A stretch of DNA of 64,000 bases from NCBI GenBank assembly GCA_014075215.1, contig CP046177.1, forward strand, positions 1,922,501 through 1,986,500, written 5' to 3'. Positions within the stretch are counted from its first letter, which is position 1. Every line of letters starts with the position of its first letter. Shown piece by piece: positions 25,851-34,303 of the stretch. The notes under the pieces were generated by a model. The model made no database searches and was not told the DNA's origin. It worked only from the letters and a program-made list of their open reading frames with translations. This stretch comes from Flavobacteriaceae bacterium (GTDB taxonomy: Bacteria; Bacteroidota; Bacteroidia; Flavobacteriales; Flavobacteriaceae). The position numbers and the translations under genes are program-made.

Positions 25851-25879
25851 ATATATAAAATTGTACTTTTACAACAGAT

Positions 25880-26184
25880 AAAGCAGGCTTACCTTATCGC
25901 CACATCTACGATGTGGAGGAAAGTCCGGACACCATAGAGAAGCACAGTGGATAACATCCATCCGATGTAAATCGAGGACCAGTGCAACAGAAAGAATGTA
26001 CAGCCAGGCTGTAGTGAAATCAGGTAAACTCTGTGCGGTGCAATGCCACGTATATTAGAAATGGAGAGCGTCTCGTTCGATTCTAAGGGGTAGGCAGATA
26101 GATTTTAAAAGTAATTTTAAAACCAGATAAATGATAAGGACTCTTTTTTAAAGAGAACAGAATCCGGCTTATAAGCCTGCTTTT
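25880..26184 (+). ncRNA. rnpB: RNase P RNA (bacterial class A)
   Basis: The hallmark P4 strands are present: gaggaaagtccggacaccat near 25916 and acagaatccggcttataa near 26156. The terminal P1 helix pairs aaagcaggctta (25880-25891) with taagcctgcttt (26172-26183). Length is about 305 nt. It is the catalytic RNA that trims tRNA 5' ends. A near-match -7 box, TACTTTTA, sits at 25864-25871. Confidence 0.95.
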
Positions 26185-26361
26185 ACAATTATCAAATCCT
26201 CAATTATAGGGAAGTAATATTATTTCATATTATATAATTGTTATTTATATAATTATTTTTTGAGTATTAATCATAAATTTAGCTATTTCACTGTTTATTT
26301 TTCAAATTAGAATCTAAATTAGTAATTTAGCATCACTAAAAATCACCAAAAAATTATCTAC

Positions 26362-28629
26362 ATGGCTTTTGATATTGAAATGATTAAAAAGGTTTACGAA
26401 AGAGTTGCAGAACGGGTAGACACTGCTAAAAGTTTGATTGGTAAACCATTAACCCTTGCCGAGAAAATATTATACGCTCATTTGTGGGATGGAAATCCAA
26501 ATAAAATATTTACAAGAGGAAAAGATTATGTACATTTTGCTCCGGACAGAATAGCATGCCAGGATGCAACCGCACAAATGGCATTGTTACAATTTATGCA
26601 AGCGGGCAAAGAAAAAGCAGCAGTTCCTGCTACAGTACATTGCGACCACCTCATACAGGCAAAAGTCGGAGCTTCGCAAGATTTGCAAAGTGCACTGAAT
26701 ACTAGCAATGAAGTATTTAATTTTTTAGAATCTGTCTCCAATAAATACGGAATAGGATTTTGGAAGCCAGGAGCAGGAATTATTCACCAGGTAGTTTTGG
26801 AAAATTATGCCTTTCCGGGAGGAATGATGATTGGTACGGATTCCCATACGGTAAATGCCGGCGGATTGGGTATGCTGGCGATCGGTGTCGGCGGAGCAGA
26901 CGCGGTGGATGTAATGGCAGGTATGCCGTGGGAATTAAAATTCCCTAAATTGATTGGTGTTAAGCTAACAGGAAAATTGTCCGGATGGACAGCACCCAAA
27001 GATGTTATTTTAAAAGTAGCCGAAATTCTAACGGTAAAAGGAGGTACCGGAGCCATTGTTGAGTATTTTGGTCAGGGAGCTACAGATATGTCCTGTACCG
27101 GTAAAGGAACCGTATGTAATATGGGCGCAGAAATAGGAGCTACTACTTCTACTTTTGGTTATGACGAATCTATGGAACGTTATTTGAAAGCTACAGATAG
27201 GGCAGATGTGGCCGAAGCAGCAAATAAAGTGAAAGAATATTTGACAGGAGATAAGGAAGTTTATGAAAACCCTGAACAATATTTCGATCAGGTCATAGAA
27301 ATTAACTTATCCGAATTGACTCCTTTGCTAAATGGCCCTTTTACTCCCGATTTATCCACACCCGTAGGAAAACAAATGACGGAAAAAGCAAATGCCAACA
27401 GTTGGCCTTTACAGGTCGAGTGGGGACTGATAGGTTCCTGTACAAATTCATCTTATGAAGATTTATCCAGAGCTTCGTCTATTGCCCAACAAGCATTGGA
27501 TAGAGGATTAACCACCAAAGCAGAATTTGGAATCAATCCCGGATCGGAACAGGTGCGTTATACTGCGGAAAGAGATGGTATATTGGAAGTATTCGAAAAA
27601 CTAAACGCAAAAATATTTACGAATGCCTGTGGCCCGTGCATTGGCCAATGGGCACGTTATGAAGACCCGAAAAATGCACCCAAAAACAGCATTGTACATT
27701 CCTTTAACAGGAATTTTGCCAAAAGAGCAGATGGCAACCCTAATACCCATGCTTTTGTATCATCTCCGGAGATAGTGGCAGCTATAGCCATAGCCGGGCG
27801 ATTGGATTTTAACCCGATCACAGATACATTAATTAATAAAAACGGAGAAGAAGTAATGTTAGAAGAGCCCAAAGGCTGGGAGTTACCACCTAAAGGCTTT
27901 GAAGTAGAAGATGATGGATATATAGCTCCCGAAATAGACGGAAGCAAAGTAGAAGTTGTAGTAAGTCCGACATCAGACAGGTTACAACTATTAACGCCTT
28001 TTACACCCATTGGCAATGAAATCAAAGGAGCAAAATTATTAATAAAAGCGTACGGAAAATGCACTACAGATCATATTTCCATGGCAGGGCCCTGGTTGCG
28101 TTACAGAGGTCATCTGGATAATATTTCCAATAACTGCTTAATTGGTGCTGTAAATGCCTATAATATGAAAACTAATTTTGTAAAAAGCCAGCTTGACGGA
28201 GCGTATGACGCAGTGCCAAAAACACAGCGCGCATACAAAGCAGCCGGAATTAAGACAATAGTTGTCGGAGATCATAACTACGGAGAAGGATCATCCAGAG
28301 AACATGCAGCCATGGAACCACGTCATCTGGGAGTAGTAGCTGTCTTAGTAAAATCTTTTGCAAGAATACACGAAACAAACCTAAAAAAACAAGGCATGTT
28401 GGGGTTGACCTTTGCAAATGAAAATGATTACGATCTAATTCAAGAAAATGATACCTTTAACTTCTTGGATTTAGATGCTTTTTCTCCCGGAAAACCATTA
28501 ATTATAGAAGTGGTTCATACAGACGGAAGTAAAGATATGATAAAGGCAAACCACACATACAATACTAGTCAAATTGAATGGTATGCTGAAGGATCCGCTT
28601 TAAATTTGATAAAAAAACAGAATGCATGA
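26362..28629 (+). CDS. Aconitate hydratase (mitochondrial-type aconitase)
   Basis: 755 aa, the length and sequence type of mitochondrial aconitase rather than the longer AcnA or AcnB. The three [4Fe-4S] cysteines are in GLIGSCTNSSYED (one) and TNACGPCIGQW (two). Active-site segments include GTDSHTVNAGGLG and the C-terminal swivel domain GDHNYGEGSSREHAAMEPRHLG. It isomerises citrate to isocitrate in the TCA cycle, in the cytosol. It is preceded by rnpB and a 177-base AT-rich gap with no other feature and ends 46 bases before the IS-derived MITE. ATG 26362 gives MAFDIEMIKKVYERV, as in relatives. Confidence 0.95.
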   Translation: MAFDIEMIKKVYERVAERVDTAKSLIGKPLTLAEKILYAHLWDGNPNKIFTRGKDYVHFAPDRIACQDATAQMALLQFMQAGKEKAAVPATVHCDHLIQAKVGASQDLQSALNTSNEVFNFLESVSNKYGIGFWKPGAGIIHQVVLENYAFPGGMMIGTDSHTVNAGGLGMLAIGVGGADAVDVMAGMPWELKFPKLIGVKLTGKLSGWTAPKDVILKVAEILTVKGGTGAIVEYFGQGATDMSCTGKGTVCNMGAEIGATTSTFGYDESMERYLKATDRADVAEAANKVKEYLTGDKEVYENPEQYFDQVIEINLSELTPLLNGPFTPDLSTPVGKQMTEKANANSWPLQVEWGLIGSCTNSSYEDLSRASSIAQQALDRGLTTKAEFGINPGSEQVRYTAERDGILEVFEKLNAKIFTNACGPCIGQWARYEDPKNAPKNSIVHSFNRNFAKRADGNPNTHAFVSSPEIVAAIAIAGRLDFNPITDTLINKNGEEVMLEEPKGWELPPKGFEVEDDGYIAPEIDGSKVEVVVSPTSDRLQLLTPFTPIGNEIKGAKLLIKAYGKCTTDHISMAGPWLRYRGHLDNISNNCLIGAVNAYNMKTNFVKSQLDGAYDAVPKTQRAYKAAGIKTIVVGDHNYGEGSSREHAAMEPRHLGVVAVLVKSFARIHETNLKKQGMLGLTFANENDYDLIQENDTFNFLDLDAFSPGKPLIIEVVHTDGSKDMIKANHTYNTSQIEWYAEGSALNLIKKQNA

Positions 28630-28674
28630 TTATTCAATTTATAAATGAGTTTATAAAGCTTAAAAATTAATTTC

Positions 28675-28806
28675 CTAAGTATAGGATAAAAATATATAAT
28701 ATGTTGGTGATTAGTGAATTAGTTAATTGGTAAAAATTATAATTTACATAAATGGCTAATTTACAGGTATTTAAAAGATAATCATCACTTTTTGTCATGT
28801 ACTCAG
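28675..28806. repeat. 132-bp non-autonomous derivative (MITE) of the IS4-family element
   Basis: The left end ctaagtataggataaaaa matches the IS terminal repeat ctaagtacatgacaaaaa at 15 of 18 positions; the right end tttttgtcatgtactcag matches at 17 of 18. The unit is flanked by an exact 9-bp duplication attaatttc (28666-28674, 28807-28815), the same length as that of the full element. The 96-base interior is non-coding and unrelated to the transposase. IS copy 3 begins only 70 bases downstream. Confidence 0.88.
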
Positions 28807-28876
28807 ATTAATTTCACAAAATTAAATTAGTTATTGATATTGGGTAAGTAAAAATTCGTAATTTAAACGAGCTCTT

Positions 28877-30037
28877 CTAAGTACATGACAAAAATTTAGT
28901 CAAGTTCATATTGTTTTGATTTACAGGGTTTAATAGCACAGAAGCGATATAATCTAATCCATATTTGAATATGCTTTTAGCCATTCTTCCATGCTTTTTT
29001 ATTTTGATAGGCTTAATCTGATGTAAATATATACCAACTTTGTAACACCATACGAAAGCCATCATTACAAGCAGTACTAATTTTTCAATACGCTTAATAT
29101 CTTGCAGGTGTGTGTTTTCAATATCAAAGCCACTGGCTTTCATTGCTTTAAAACACATCTCTATCTGCCATCGTTCTTTGTATTGTTCAAAGGCCTTATC
29201 AGGAGCGTTGAACGATACAATGATTAAGAAATCAGGCTTTCCATTTTTTGGGTACAACTTGCATCCGGAAAGGAAACAAAGCTGACCATTAACACGTACA
29301 ATTTTAGGATAATACACAAACTCATTGATCTTATGTGGATTAAACAAGTGAAATACTTTGATGGTTTTGTTCTTATCAGGAAGCTCTACCTTAAAGTTGT
29401 TTCGAATGCGGATATAATATTTGATTCCATTTGTATTCAAGAAATCCAACCAATGATTACCTACAAACTCTCTATCGGCTACAATGGATTTAATAACATC
29501 TTTGCCAAAAAGTCTTATGAAACGATTCACAAGATCAATACGCTCCTGACTGTTAGAGTTCCCTGGCTTATCTAACATAGTAAATAACAATGGGAAGGCA
29601 ACACCTTTATAGACAACTCCCAACACGGCACCGTCAATTAATAAGCGTGTAATAAATGGGAAGGCAACACCTTTATAGACAACTCCCAACATAAAAATGT
29701 TGATGTTGGTCTGACCAAACTTCCAATTGGTCCTATCAATACTCAAGATCAATCCCTCTTGCTTAGGAAGGAGACTAAATATAAGACGAGCGATCAAATC
29801 TCCATCCAACGAATAATCAGCAATAAATCTTTGAATACGTCTGAGTGATGACTTCGAATCTACTGAGGTCTCAAAAGCGTTGGCTACCTTTTCAAAGGTA
29901 ACTGTCTGTACCTTACAGAGGGCGATAATGAAATGTGATATGAGTTTGATTCTTGCCAAATTGATCTTACCTTGGAAATGAGAACTTAAAACTGAATTTA
30001 ATTCACTACTTTTAGTGGAAGCATTGGTTTTTTTCAT
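28877..30037 (-). CDS. IS4-family DDE transposase with 22-residue internal insertion (copy 3)
   Basis: 386 aa, the same protein as copy 2 throughout, including both LGVVYKGVAFP segments and the intervening filler ITRLLIDGAV. Catalytic motifs are as in copy 2. Identity between the two copies points to recent transposition or gene conversion. The stop codon is part of the terminal repeat. Confidence 0.93.
   Translation of the reverse strand: MKKTNASTKSSELNSVLSSHFQGKINLARIKLISHFIIALCKVQTVTFEKVANAFETSVDSKSSLRRIQRFIADYSLDGDLIARLIFSLLPKQEGLILSIDRTNWKFGQTNINIFMLGVVYKGVAFPFITRLLIDGAVLGVVYKGVAFPLLFTMLDKPGNSNSQERIDLVNRFIRLFGKDVIKSIVADREFVGNHWLDFLNTNGIKYYIRIRNNFKVELPDKNKTIKVFHLFNPHKINEFVYYPKIVRVNGQLCFLSGCKLYPKNGKPDFLIIVSFNAPDKAFEQYKERWQIEMCFKAMKASGFDIENTHLQDIKRIEKLVLLVMMAFVWCYKVGIYLHQIKPIKIKKHGRMAKSIFKYGLDYIASVLLNPVNQNNMNLTKFLSCT
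29589..29690 (-). repeat. 36-bp direct repeat flanking a 30-bp filler inside the transposase (copy 3)
   Basis: Repeats at 29589-29624 and 29655-29690, filler 29625-29654. Repeat and filler sequences are the same as in copy 2. Confidence 0.95.
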
Positions 30038-30190
30038 TAGAAAAATGAGTGATGTTATTCTTCTAATATACTGAAAATCAATGCTTTATTTTAATTATTT
30101 AACATTTAATTTACTGATAATCAATTAATTATATTTTTTGTCATGTACTAAACGAGCTCTTATATAAATAACCTTTTTTTACTGGTAAAA

Positions 30191-30880
30191 TTGACGAATA
30201 TAGCCGACCATATACTATCAAATATAAGACCGGCTAAAATTATCGATGCTCCCACCAGTGCATATGTCCCCATTGATATTTCTAAACAGAATAAAGAATT
30301 AGAAACGTTTAATATAGCATCTTCCAAAGAATGGGAAATGTATATAACCAATTACCTCAAAAAAAGAAATGCAAAAGTTGCTTATGGCGGTTACTTTGAA
30401 GTAAGAGATATTTATAAAAGAAGCCCACACTTTGCAAGTCGGGATAAAACACATGAAAGAAATATTCATCTGGGAATTGATTTGTGGAGCCGTGCAGGAA
30501 CACCGGTTTTGGCACCACTGGAAGGAACGATTCATAGTTTTAAAAACAATACGAATTATGGTGATTACGGGCCCACTATTATCCTGCAACATACGGTAAA
30601 AACAGTACCTTTTTATACCTTATACGGGCATTTGAGTTTAGATTCTATTCATCATATTAAAACCCGACAAACAATAAAAAAAGGTGAAGTTATCGGATAT
30701 TTGGGAGCTGCTTCCGTAAACGGAAGTTATGCTCCGCATGTACATTTTCAGATCGTTTTAGACCTTGAAAACCACTTAGGAGATTATTCGGGAGTAGCTT
30801 CAAAAGAAGCCTTTGATTTTTACAGGAAAAATTGCCCCGACCCTTCATTAATAGTAGCGTTATACCAAGAAGAATACTAA
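30191..30880 (+). CDS. M23-family metallopeptidase (LytM-like)
   Basis: 229 aa from TTG 30191. The zinc ligands of the LytM fold are visible: HLGIDLW (H and D) and HVHFQI. Typical surrounding segments are GTPVLAPLEGTIHSF, GDYGPTIILQH and FYTLYGHLSL. No signal peptide is seen, as in many flavobacterial members that act on peptidoglycan or unknown peptides. The frame stays open upstream into the end of IS copy 3 without any ATG, so the native start may have been lost or is the TTG. The last residues (YQEEY) are encoded by a dispersed palindromic repeat that also occurs after aroQ. Confidence 0.85.
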   Translation: MTNIADHILSNIRPAKIIDAPTSAYVPIDISKQNKELETFNIASSKEWEMYITNYLKKRNAKVAYGGYFEVRDIYKRSPHFASRDKTHERNIHLGIDLWSRAGTPVLAPLEGTIHSFKNNTNYGDYGPTIILQHTVKTVPFYTLYGHLSLDSIHHIKTRQTIKKGEVIGYLGAASVNGSYAPHVHFQIVLDLENHLGDYSGVASKEAFDFYRKNCPDPSLIVALYQEEY

Positions 30881-30909
30881 AATGGTCTAAAGATTGTGTG
30901 GGGAAAATT
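30862..30909. repeat. Half-copy of a dispersed palindromic repeat, overlapping the M23 stop
   Basis: ataccaagaagaatactaaa followed by atggtctaaagattgtgt matches the reverse complement of 51690-51737 at all but three positions. Here only one arm and the loop are present, and the arm supplies the last codons and stop of the M23 gene. Confidence 0.75.
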
Positions 30910-30930
30910 TCAAAGTTCGAGTTAAAAAAA

Positions 30931-31018
30931 GTGCCTGAAGCGTACAAATACATGTAGCCATCAGGCACCCAACTAACCAACCACTGTACTGTATCGTATT
31001 TGTAAGTGTAAACTTACA
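30931..31018 (-). ncRNA. Candidate minus-strand structured RNA with intrinsic terminator
   Basis: Read on the minus strand: hairpin TGTAAGT-TTAC-ACTTACA (31018-31001), a single-stranded ggttggttagttgg stretch, then a large hairpin GTGCCTGA ... TCAGGCAC (30968-30931) followed by seven T. The polarity of the T-run shows it terminates minus-strand transcription. It lies about 570 bases after the M28 peptidase stop, so it is either a small RNA or the end of a long 3' UTR. No exact TAnnTTTG promoter was found. Confidence 0.4.
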
Positions 31019-31535
31019 TTTAGTTTTGAACTCGCTAAAAAATGAGTTTTAATATCAAAAAACAACTAAAAATAATATCTCAGCAGTTTTGTTTTATCGG
31101 AAAAGATTTTTTCAATACCCGTATCTAAGTACAAATATGTACGTTAATCAACCTCCTACTTAATTAAGACTATGAAAAAAGTAAAATATTACAGAAAATA
31201 GTGCGCAATTTTAAATATTGCAATTATTTAACAGGTTTTTAAGAACTCTTTTATACTTATTAGACTTTAAATTTCATTAAAAGTTGCTCTTTTTTGTCTA
31301 ACATCCATAACTACCCGAATCTTTTGAGATAAGACCGTTTTACTACTAGATTAAAGACAATAGAAGCTAGAACAAAATAGCGTATTTTGAAAGTCAATGA
31401 ATCTATATTCTTGCATCTGAAAGCGGAGCTGTCTTTATTCAAATGCACAGTAGTGCTGTTTAACCAAAACATAACTGTTTTTTTGGTTGAGTGTTTTTAA
31501 AAGAATTGAGCAAACTTTTAACTTTAATCTGATAA
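31019..31535. other. Gene-poor stretch downstream of the M28 peptidase gene
   Basis: No ORF with family features on either strand. It contains AT-rich sequence and a segment around 31397-31435 (gaatctatattcttgcatct) repeated with a few changes at about 49297-49335 (gagtctgtattcttgcatct), that is another short dispersed repeat. Nothing else is supported. Confidence 0.5.
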
Positions 31536-32603
31536 TTATTCGGATTCTTTTTTACTCACTGCTTTATCTGCAATAATTCTTTCCTCTCTATTTGCTATTT
31601 CCCAGGCAGTATGAAATATTAAACGAGTTCTGCTTTGCAACATTTCATAATTGATTTTATCCGGAGTATCGGTTGGCCTGTGATAATCCGCATGCGTGCC
31701 GTTGAAGTAAAAAATAATAGGTATGTTGTGCTTGGCAAAGTTATAATGGTCAGATCTATAGTAAAAACGATTAGGATCATTTTCATCGTTATATTTATAA
31801 TCCAACTCAATGTTTGTATATTTTTTATTGATGGCTTCGGATATATCATGCAGTTCCGTACTCAATTTATCAGAACCGATTAAATATACATAATTAGGAT
31901 TTCCTTTATGCCTTGAATCTACTCTGCCAATCATATCAATATTCAAATCCGTTACGGTATTTGCGAGAGGAAATATCGGATTTTCCGTATAGTATTTAGA
32001 GCCTAACAGTCCTTTTTCTTCACCGGTTACATGCAGAAACAAAATAGAGCGTTTTGGGCCTTTACCGGCTTTTACGGCTTCGTTAAAAGCTTGTGCAATT
32101 TCCAGCATTGCCACTGTTCCGGAACCGTCATCGTCGGCACCATTGTAAATTTCACCATTCTTAACGCCTTCGTGATCCAAATGTGCAGAGATCACAACAA
32201 TTTCATCCGGTTTTTCAGAACCTTTGATAAGAGCAACTACATTTTCGGAATCTTTTAAACTTCCTCGCCTGGAATTTTTATTTAACCATGTAGCGGGGAC
32301 TTCCTGGAAGTAATCATCATCCCCTAAGGGAGATATAATACCTTCATTTTTATAGAAACTTTTTAAATATGCAACTGCTTTTTTTTGCCCGGGCTCTCCT
32401 GTATTTCGACCTTCAAACTCATCTGAAGCGTAGGTAAATAAATGAGTGCCTAAATCTTTTGCGGTAATGGTATTTGCATATTTTACGGAAAAATCTGTGG
32501 CAGTAGTATTTTTATCAGCATTTTGTTTTTTTGCAGTAGTATCTTTGTTAGCACTACATGCTAAAAAAGTGAATACACTGACCGCAATTATTATTTTTTT
32601 CAT
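31536..32603 (-). CDS. M28-family zinc peptidase, lipoprotein
   Basis: 355 aa with a type II signal peptide, lipobox FLAC with Cys16, then a Lys/Thr/Asn linker. The M28 zinc-binding residues are in ISAHLDHEG (His), NGADDDGSGTVAMLEIA (bridging Asp), HVTGEEKGLLGS (Glu-Glu), NIDMIGR (Asp) and the late HADYHRPTDTPDK (His). Such proteins are exo-aminopeptidases anchored to a membrane, acting in the periplasm or at the surface on peptides for nutrition. It is monocistronic and runs toward the terminator at 30931-30968. The start ATG 32603 is fixed by the signal peptide. Confidence 0.93.
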   Translation of the reverse strand: MKKIIIAVSVFTFLACSANKDTTAKKQNADKNTTATDFSVKYANTITAKDLGTHLFTYASDEFEGRNTGEPGQKKAVAYLKSFYKNEGIISPLGDDDYFQEVPATWLNKNSRRGSLKDSENVVALIKGSEKPDEIVVISAHLDHEGVKNGEIYNGADDDGSGTVAMLEIAQAFNEAVKAGKGPKRSILFLHVTGEEKGLLGSKYYTENPIFPLANTVTDLNIDMIGRVDSRHKGNPNYVYLIGSDKLSTELHDISEAINKKYTNIELDYKYNDENDPNRFYYRSDHYNFAKHNIPIIFYFNGTHADYHRPTDTPDKINYEMLQSRTRLIFHTAWEIANREERIIADKAVSKKESE

Positions 32604-32671
32604 ATGGTATTAATTAAGTTTGATATCTGTAGTACAACCGGAAGAGTTGTTACCATTGTTCAAATATAAGG

Positions 32672-33499
32672 CTAATTATTTTTTTGAATCACAAATTGAT
32701 TTAATCTTCTGTCAAATTTAATAAAATCCGAATGAAACAAATGATCAAATGCATTTTCCCGGCTTAATGTATCCAATGTGCCGGAATGACATTTATGTTC
32801 GTCAATCAGGATAAAACTATTTGCAAACCGGATGGCGAGATTTACTTCGTGTGTGGAAATAAGAACTGTTTTATTTGTAGTTACTACTAATTTTTGTAAA
32901 AGCGCAAATATGTTAATGGTATGGTGAATATCCAGATGTGATGTAGGTTCATCCAATACAATTATATCCGTATCCTGTGCCAGAGCCCTTGCAATCAAAA
33001 CACGTTGTAATTGACCATCGCTTAATTCATAAAAAGGGCGGTATGTCAGATGTGCTATTTCCATCATTTCAATGGCCATGTGTACTTTTTTAGTATCTTC
33101 TTTGGAAAGTACATCTACCCAGTTTGTATAAGGTTGCCTGCCTAGTGCTACTAACTCGTATACGGTTAATTGGCTTTCAGGCAATCGTTCTGTTAATACC
33201 AAACTCAAAATGGTTGCCAGTTCCGAATTTGAATAGCGAGCAATATCTTTGTCTTTTAAAGTGATAGTGCCTGATAATGAGTCTTGTACACGGGTAATAG
33301 TCCTTAATAAAGTAGATTTTCCTATTCCGTTTTTACCTAATAATGCGACAAAACTCCCACCGGATAGCGAAATAGTAATATCGGAAGCTACGATATGCTG
33401 CTTTTTGGGAGAAGAATATCCAATAGATAACTGCTCCGTTTTTAAAACGATATGTCTGTCTTTTTGTATGATTCTCAGAATGGTTTATCGGTTAATCAT
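32672..33499 (-). pseudogene. ABC transporter ATPase (FecE/BtuD type) with an in-frame stop at codon 5
   Basis: From 33481 to 32672 an uninterrupted frame encodes a complete importer ATPase: VLKTEQLSIGYSSPKKQH, Walker A LLGKNGIGKSTLL, Q-loop region LTERLPESQLTVYELVALGRQPYTNW, signature ELSDGQLQRVLIARAL, Walker B IIVLDEPTSHLD and switch His STHEVNLA. The GRQPYTNW segment is typical of iron-siderophore/B12 importers. No ATG, GTG or TTG lies near the proper N-terminus. The best ATG (33499) reads ATG ATT AAC CGA TAA, a stop at codon 5, and the next possible start, TTG 33208, would omit Walker A. It is therefore a nonsense pseudogene, a gene using a rare start (ATT/CTG), or carries a sequencing error. 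No permease is adjacent. Confidence 0.7.
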
Positions 33500-33540
33500 T
33501 TTTTAAAATTTCAAAACTTTTACACTTTTAACTTTCCAAC

Positions 33541-34215
33541 TCAAATAAACCCTTTTTCCTTAGCAACAAATATGAGTTCTCTATCATCTGATCCTTTTAT
33601 ATTAAAGATTTCTTTTAAAAGGCGTTTTCGTTTTTCGATCCCATGTACGGATAACGGAACATTTTCAATATCTTTCATTTTCGTACCTATGGATAATTCG
33701 TATAAAATCCTCCTGTCTATATCATCCAGTAAAAAATCACTGCAAATCCGGGTTCGCAATAATCTTGAAACCGTCTTGCTGTAATACGGAGGTTCTCTGA
33801 GTACTTCTTTGACGGAAGTGATTAACACTTCCGGATCGATGTCATTTTTTATCAAAAACCCATCCGGATTCAGGTTTTTAAAAATACTGTGTATCCGGTA
33901 ATTGTCATTAAAAGCCGTAGCGACAATAATCCTGGATGCAGGTAGCATTTCGTTGATTTTTAAACCCAGATCCTCTCCCGAAAGGATCTTTTTATCTTTG
34001 GAAGCGGGTAAGCTCATATCTAAAAAAACAACATCGAGATTTGTGCCCTTTTCCGAATGCTCCTTTATGACTTCATAAGCCGTATCGCAATTATGCGCTA
34101 TATGGATCGTAAAAGAAACCGTTTCATCTTCTTTTTGAACGTCATGAAAAGCACTTTCGTACGCATTGGTTATGATGGGGTGATCGTCTATAAGTAAAGC
34201 AGTATATACAGTCAT
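33541..34215 (-). CDS. Response regulator, NarL/LuxR type
   Basis: 224 aa from ATG 34215 (frame open upstream into the IS110 element). Receiver domain: acidic pair in ALLIDDHPII, phosphoacceptor Asp66 in VVFLDMSLPAS, Thr in IIVATAF and Lys in GFLIKND. The C-terminal part (DDIDRRILYELSIGTKMKDI, VHGIEKRKRLLKEIF) is a divergent LuxR-like DNA-binding helix-turn-helix. The start codon overlaps the ancestral stop codon of the sensor kinase gene as ATGA (34215-34212), so the pair was translationally coupled before the IS110 element split the kinase 40 bases upstream. Expression may now depend on read-through from the IS. Confidence 0.85.
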   Translation of the reverse strand: MTVYTALLIDDHPIITNAYESAFHDVQKEDETVSFTIHIAHNCDTAYEVIKEHSEKGTNLDVVFLDMSLPASKDKKILSGEDLGLKINEMLPASRIIVATAFNDNYRIHSIFKNLNPDGFLIKNDIDPEVLITSVKEVLREPPYYSKTVSRLLRTRICSDFLLDDIDRRILYELSIGTKMKDIENVPLSVHGIEKRKRLLKEIFNIKGSDDRELIFVAKEKGFI

Positions 34216-34303
34216 GATGATACTATTGGAATATGAATATGTATGGTAGTCCCCGTATTCTATGATAAAAACAAGTAAAAGTTGAGATATTATTTTTACT
34301 AAT

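Larger units (their letters stand above)
28877..30152 (-). mobile_element. IS4-family insertion sequence, copy 3 (1276 bp, complete)
   Basis: Identical boundaries to copy 2, with an exact 9-bp target duplication cgagctctt at 28868-28876 and 30153-30161. It lies in the region upstream of the M23 peptidase gene, whose first usable start codon is 38 bases beyond the element. Confidence 0.97.
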
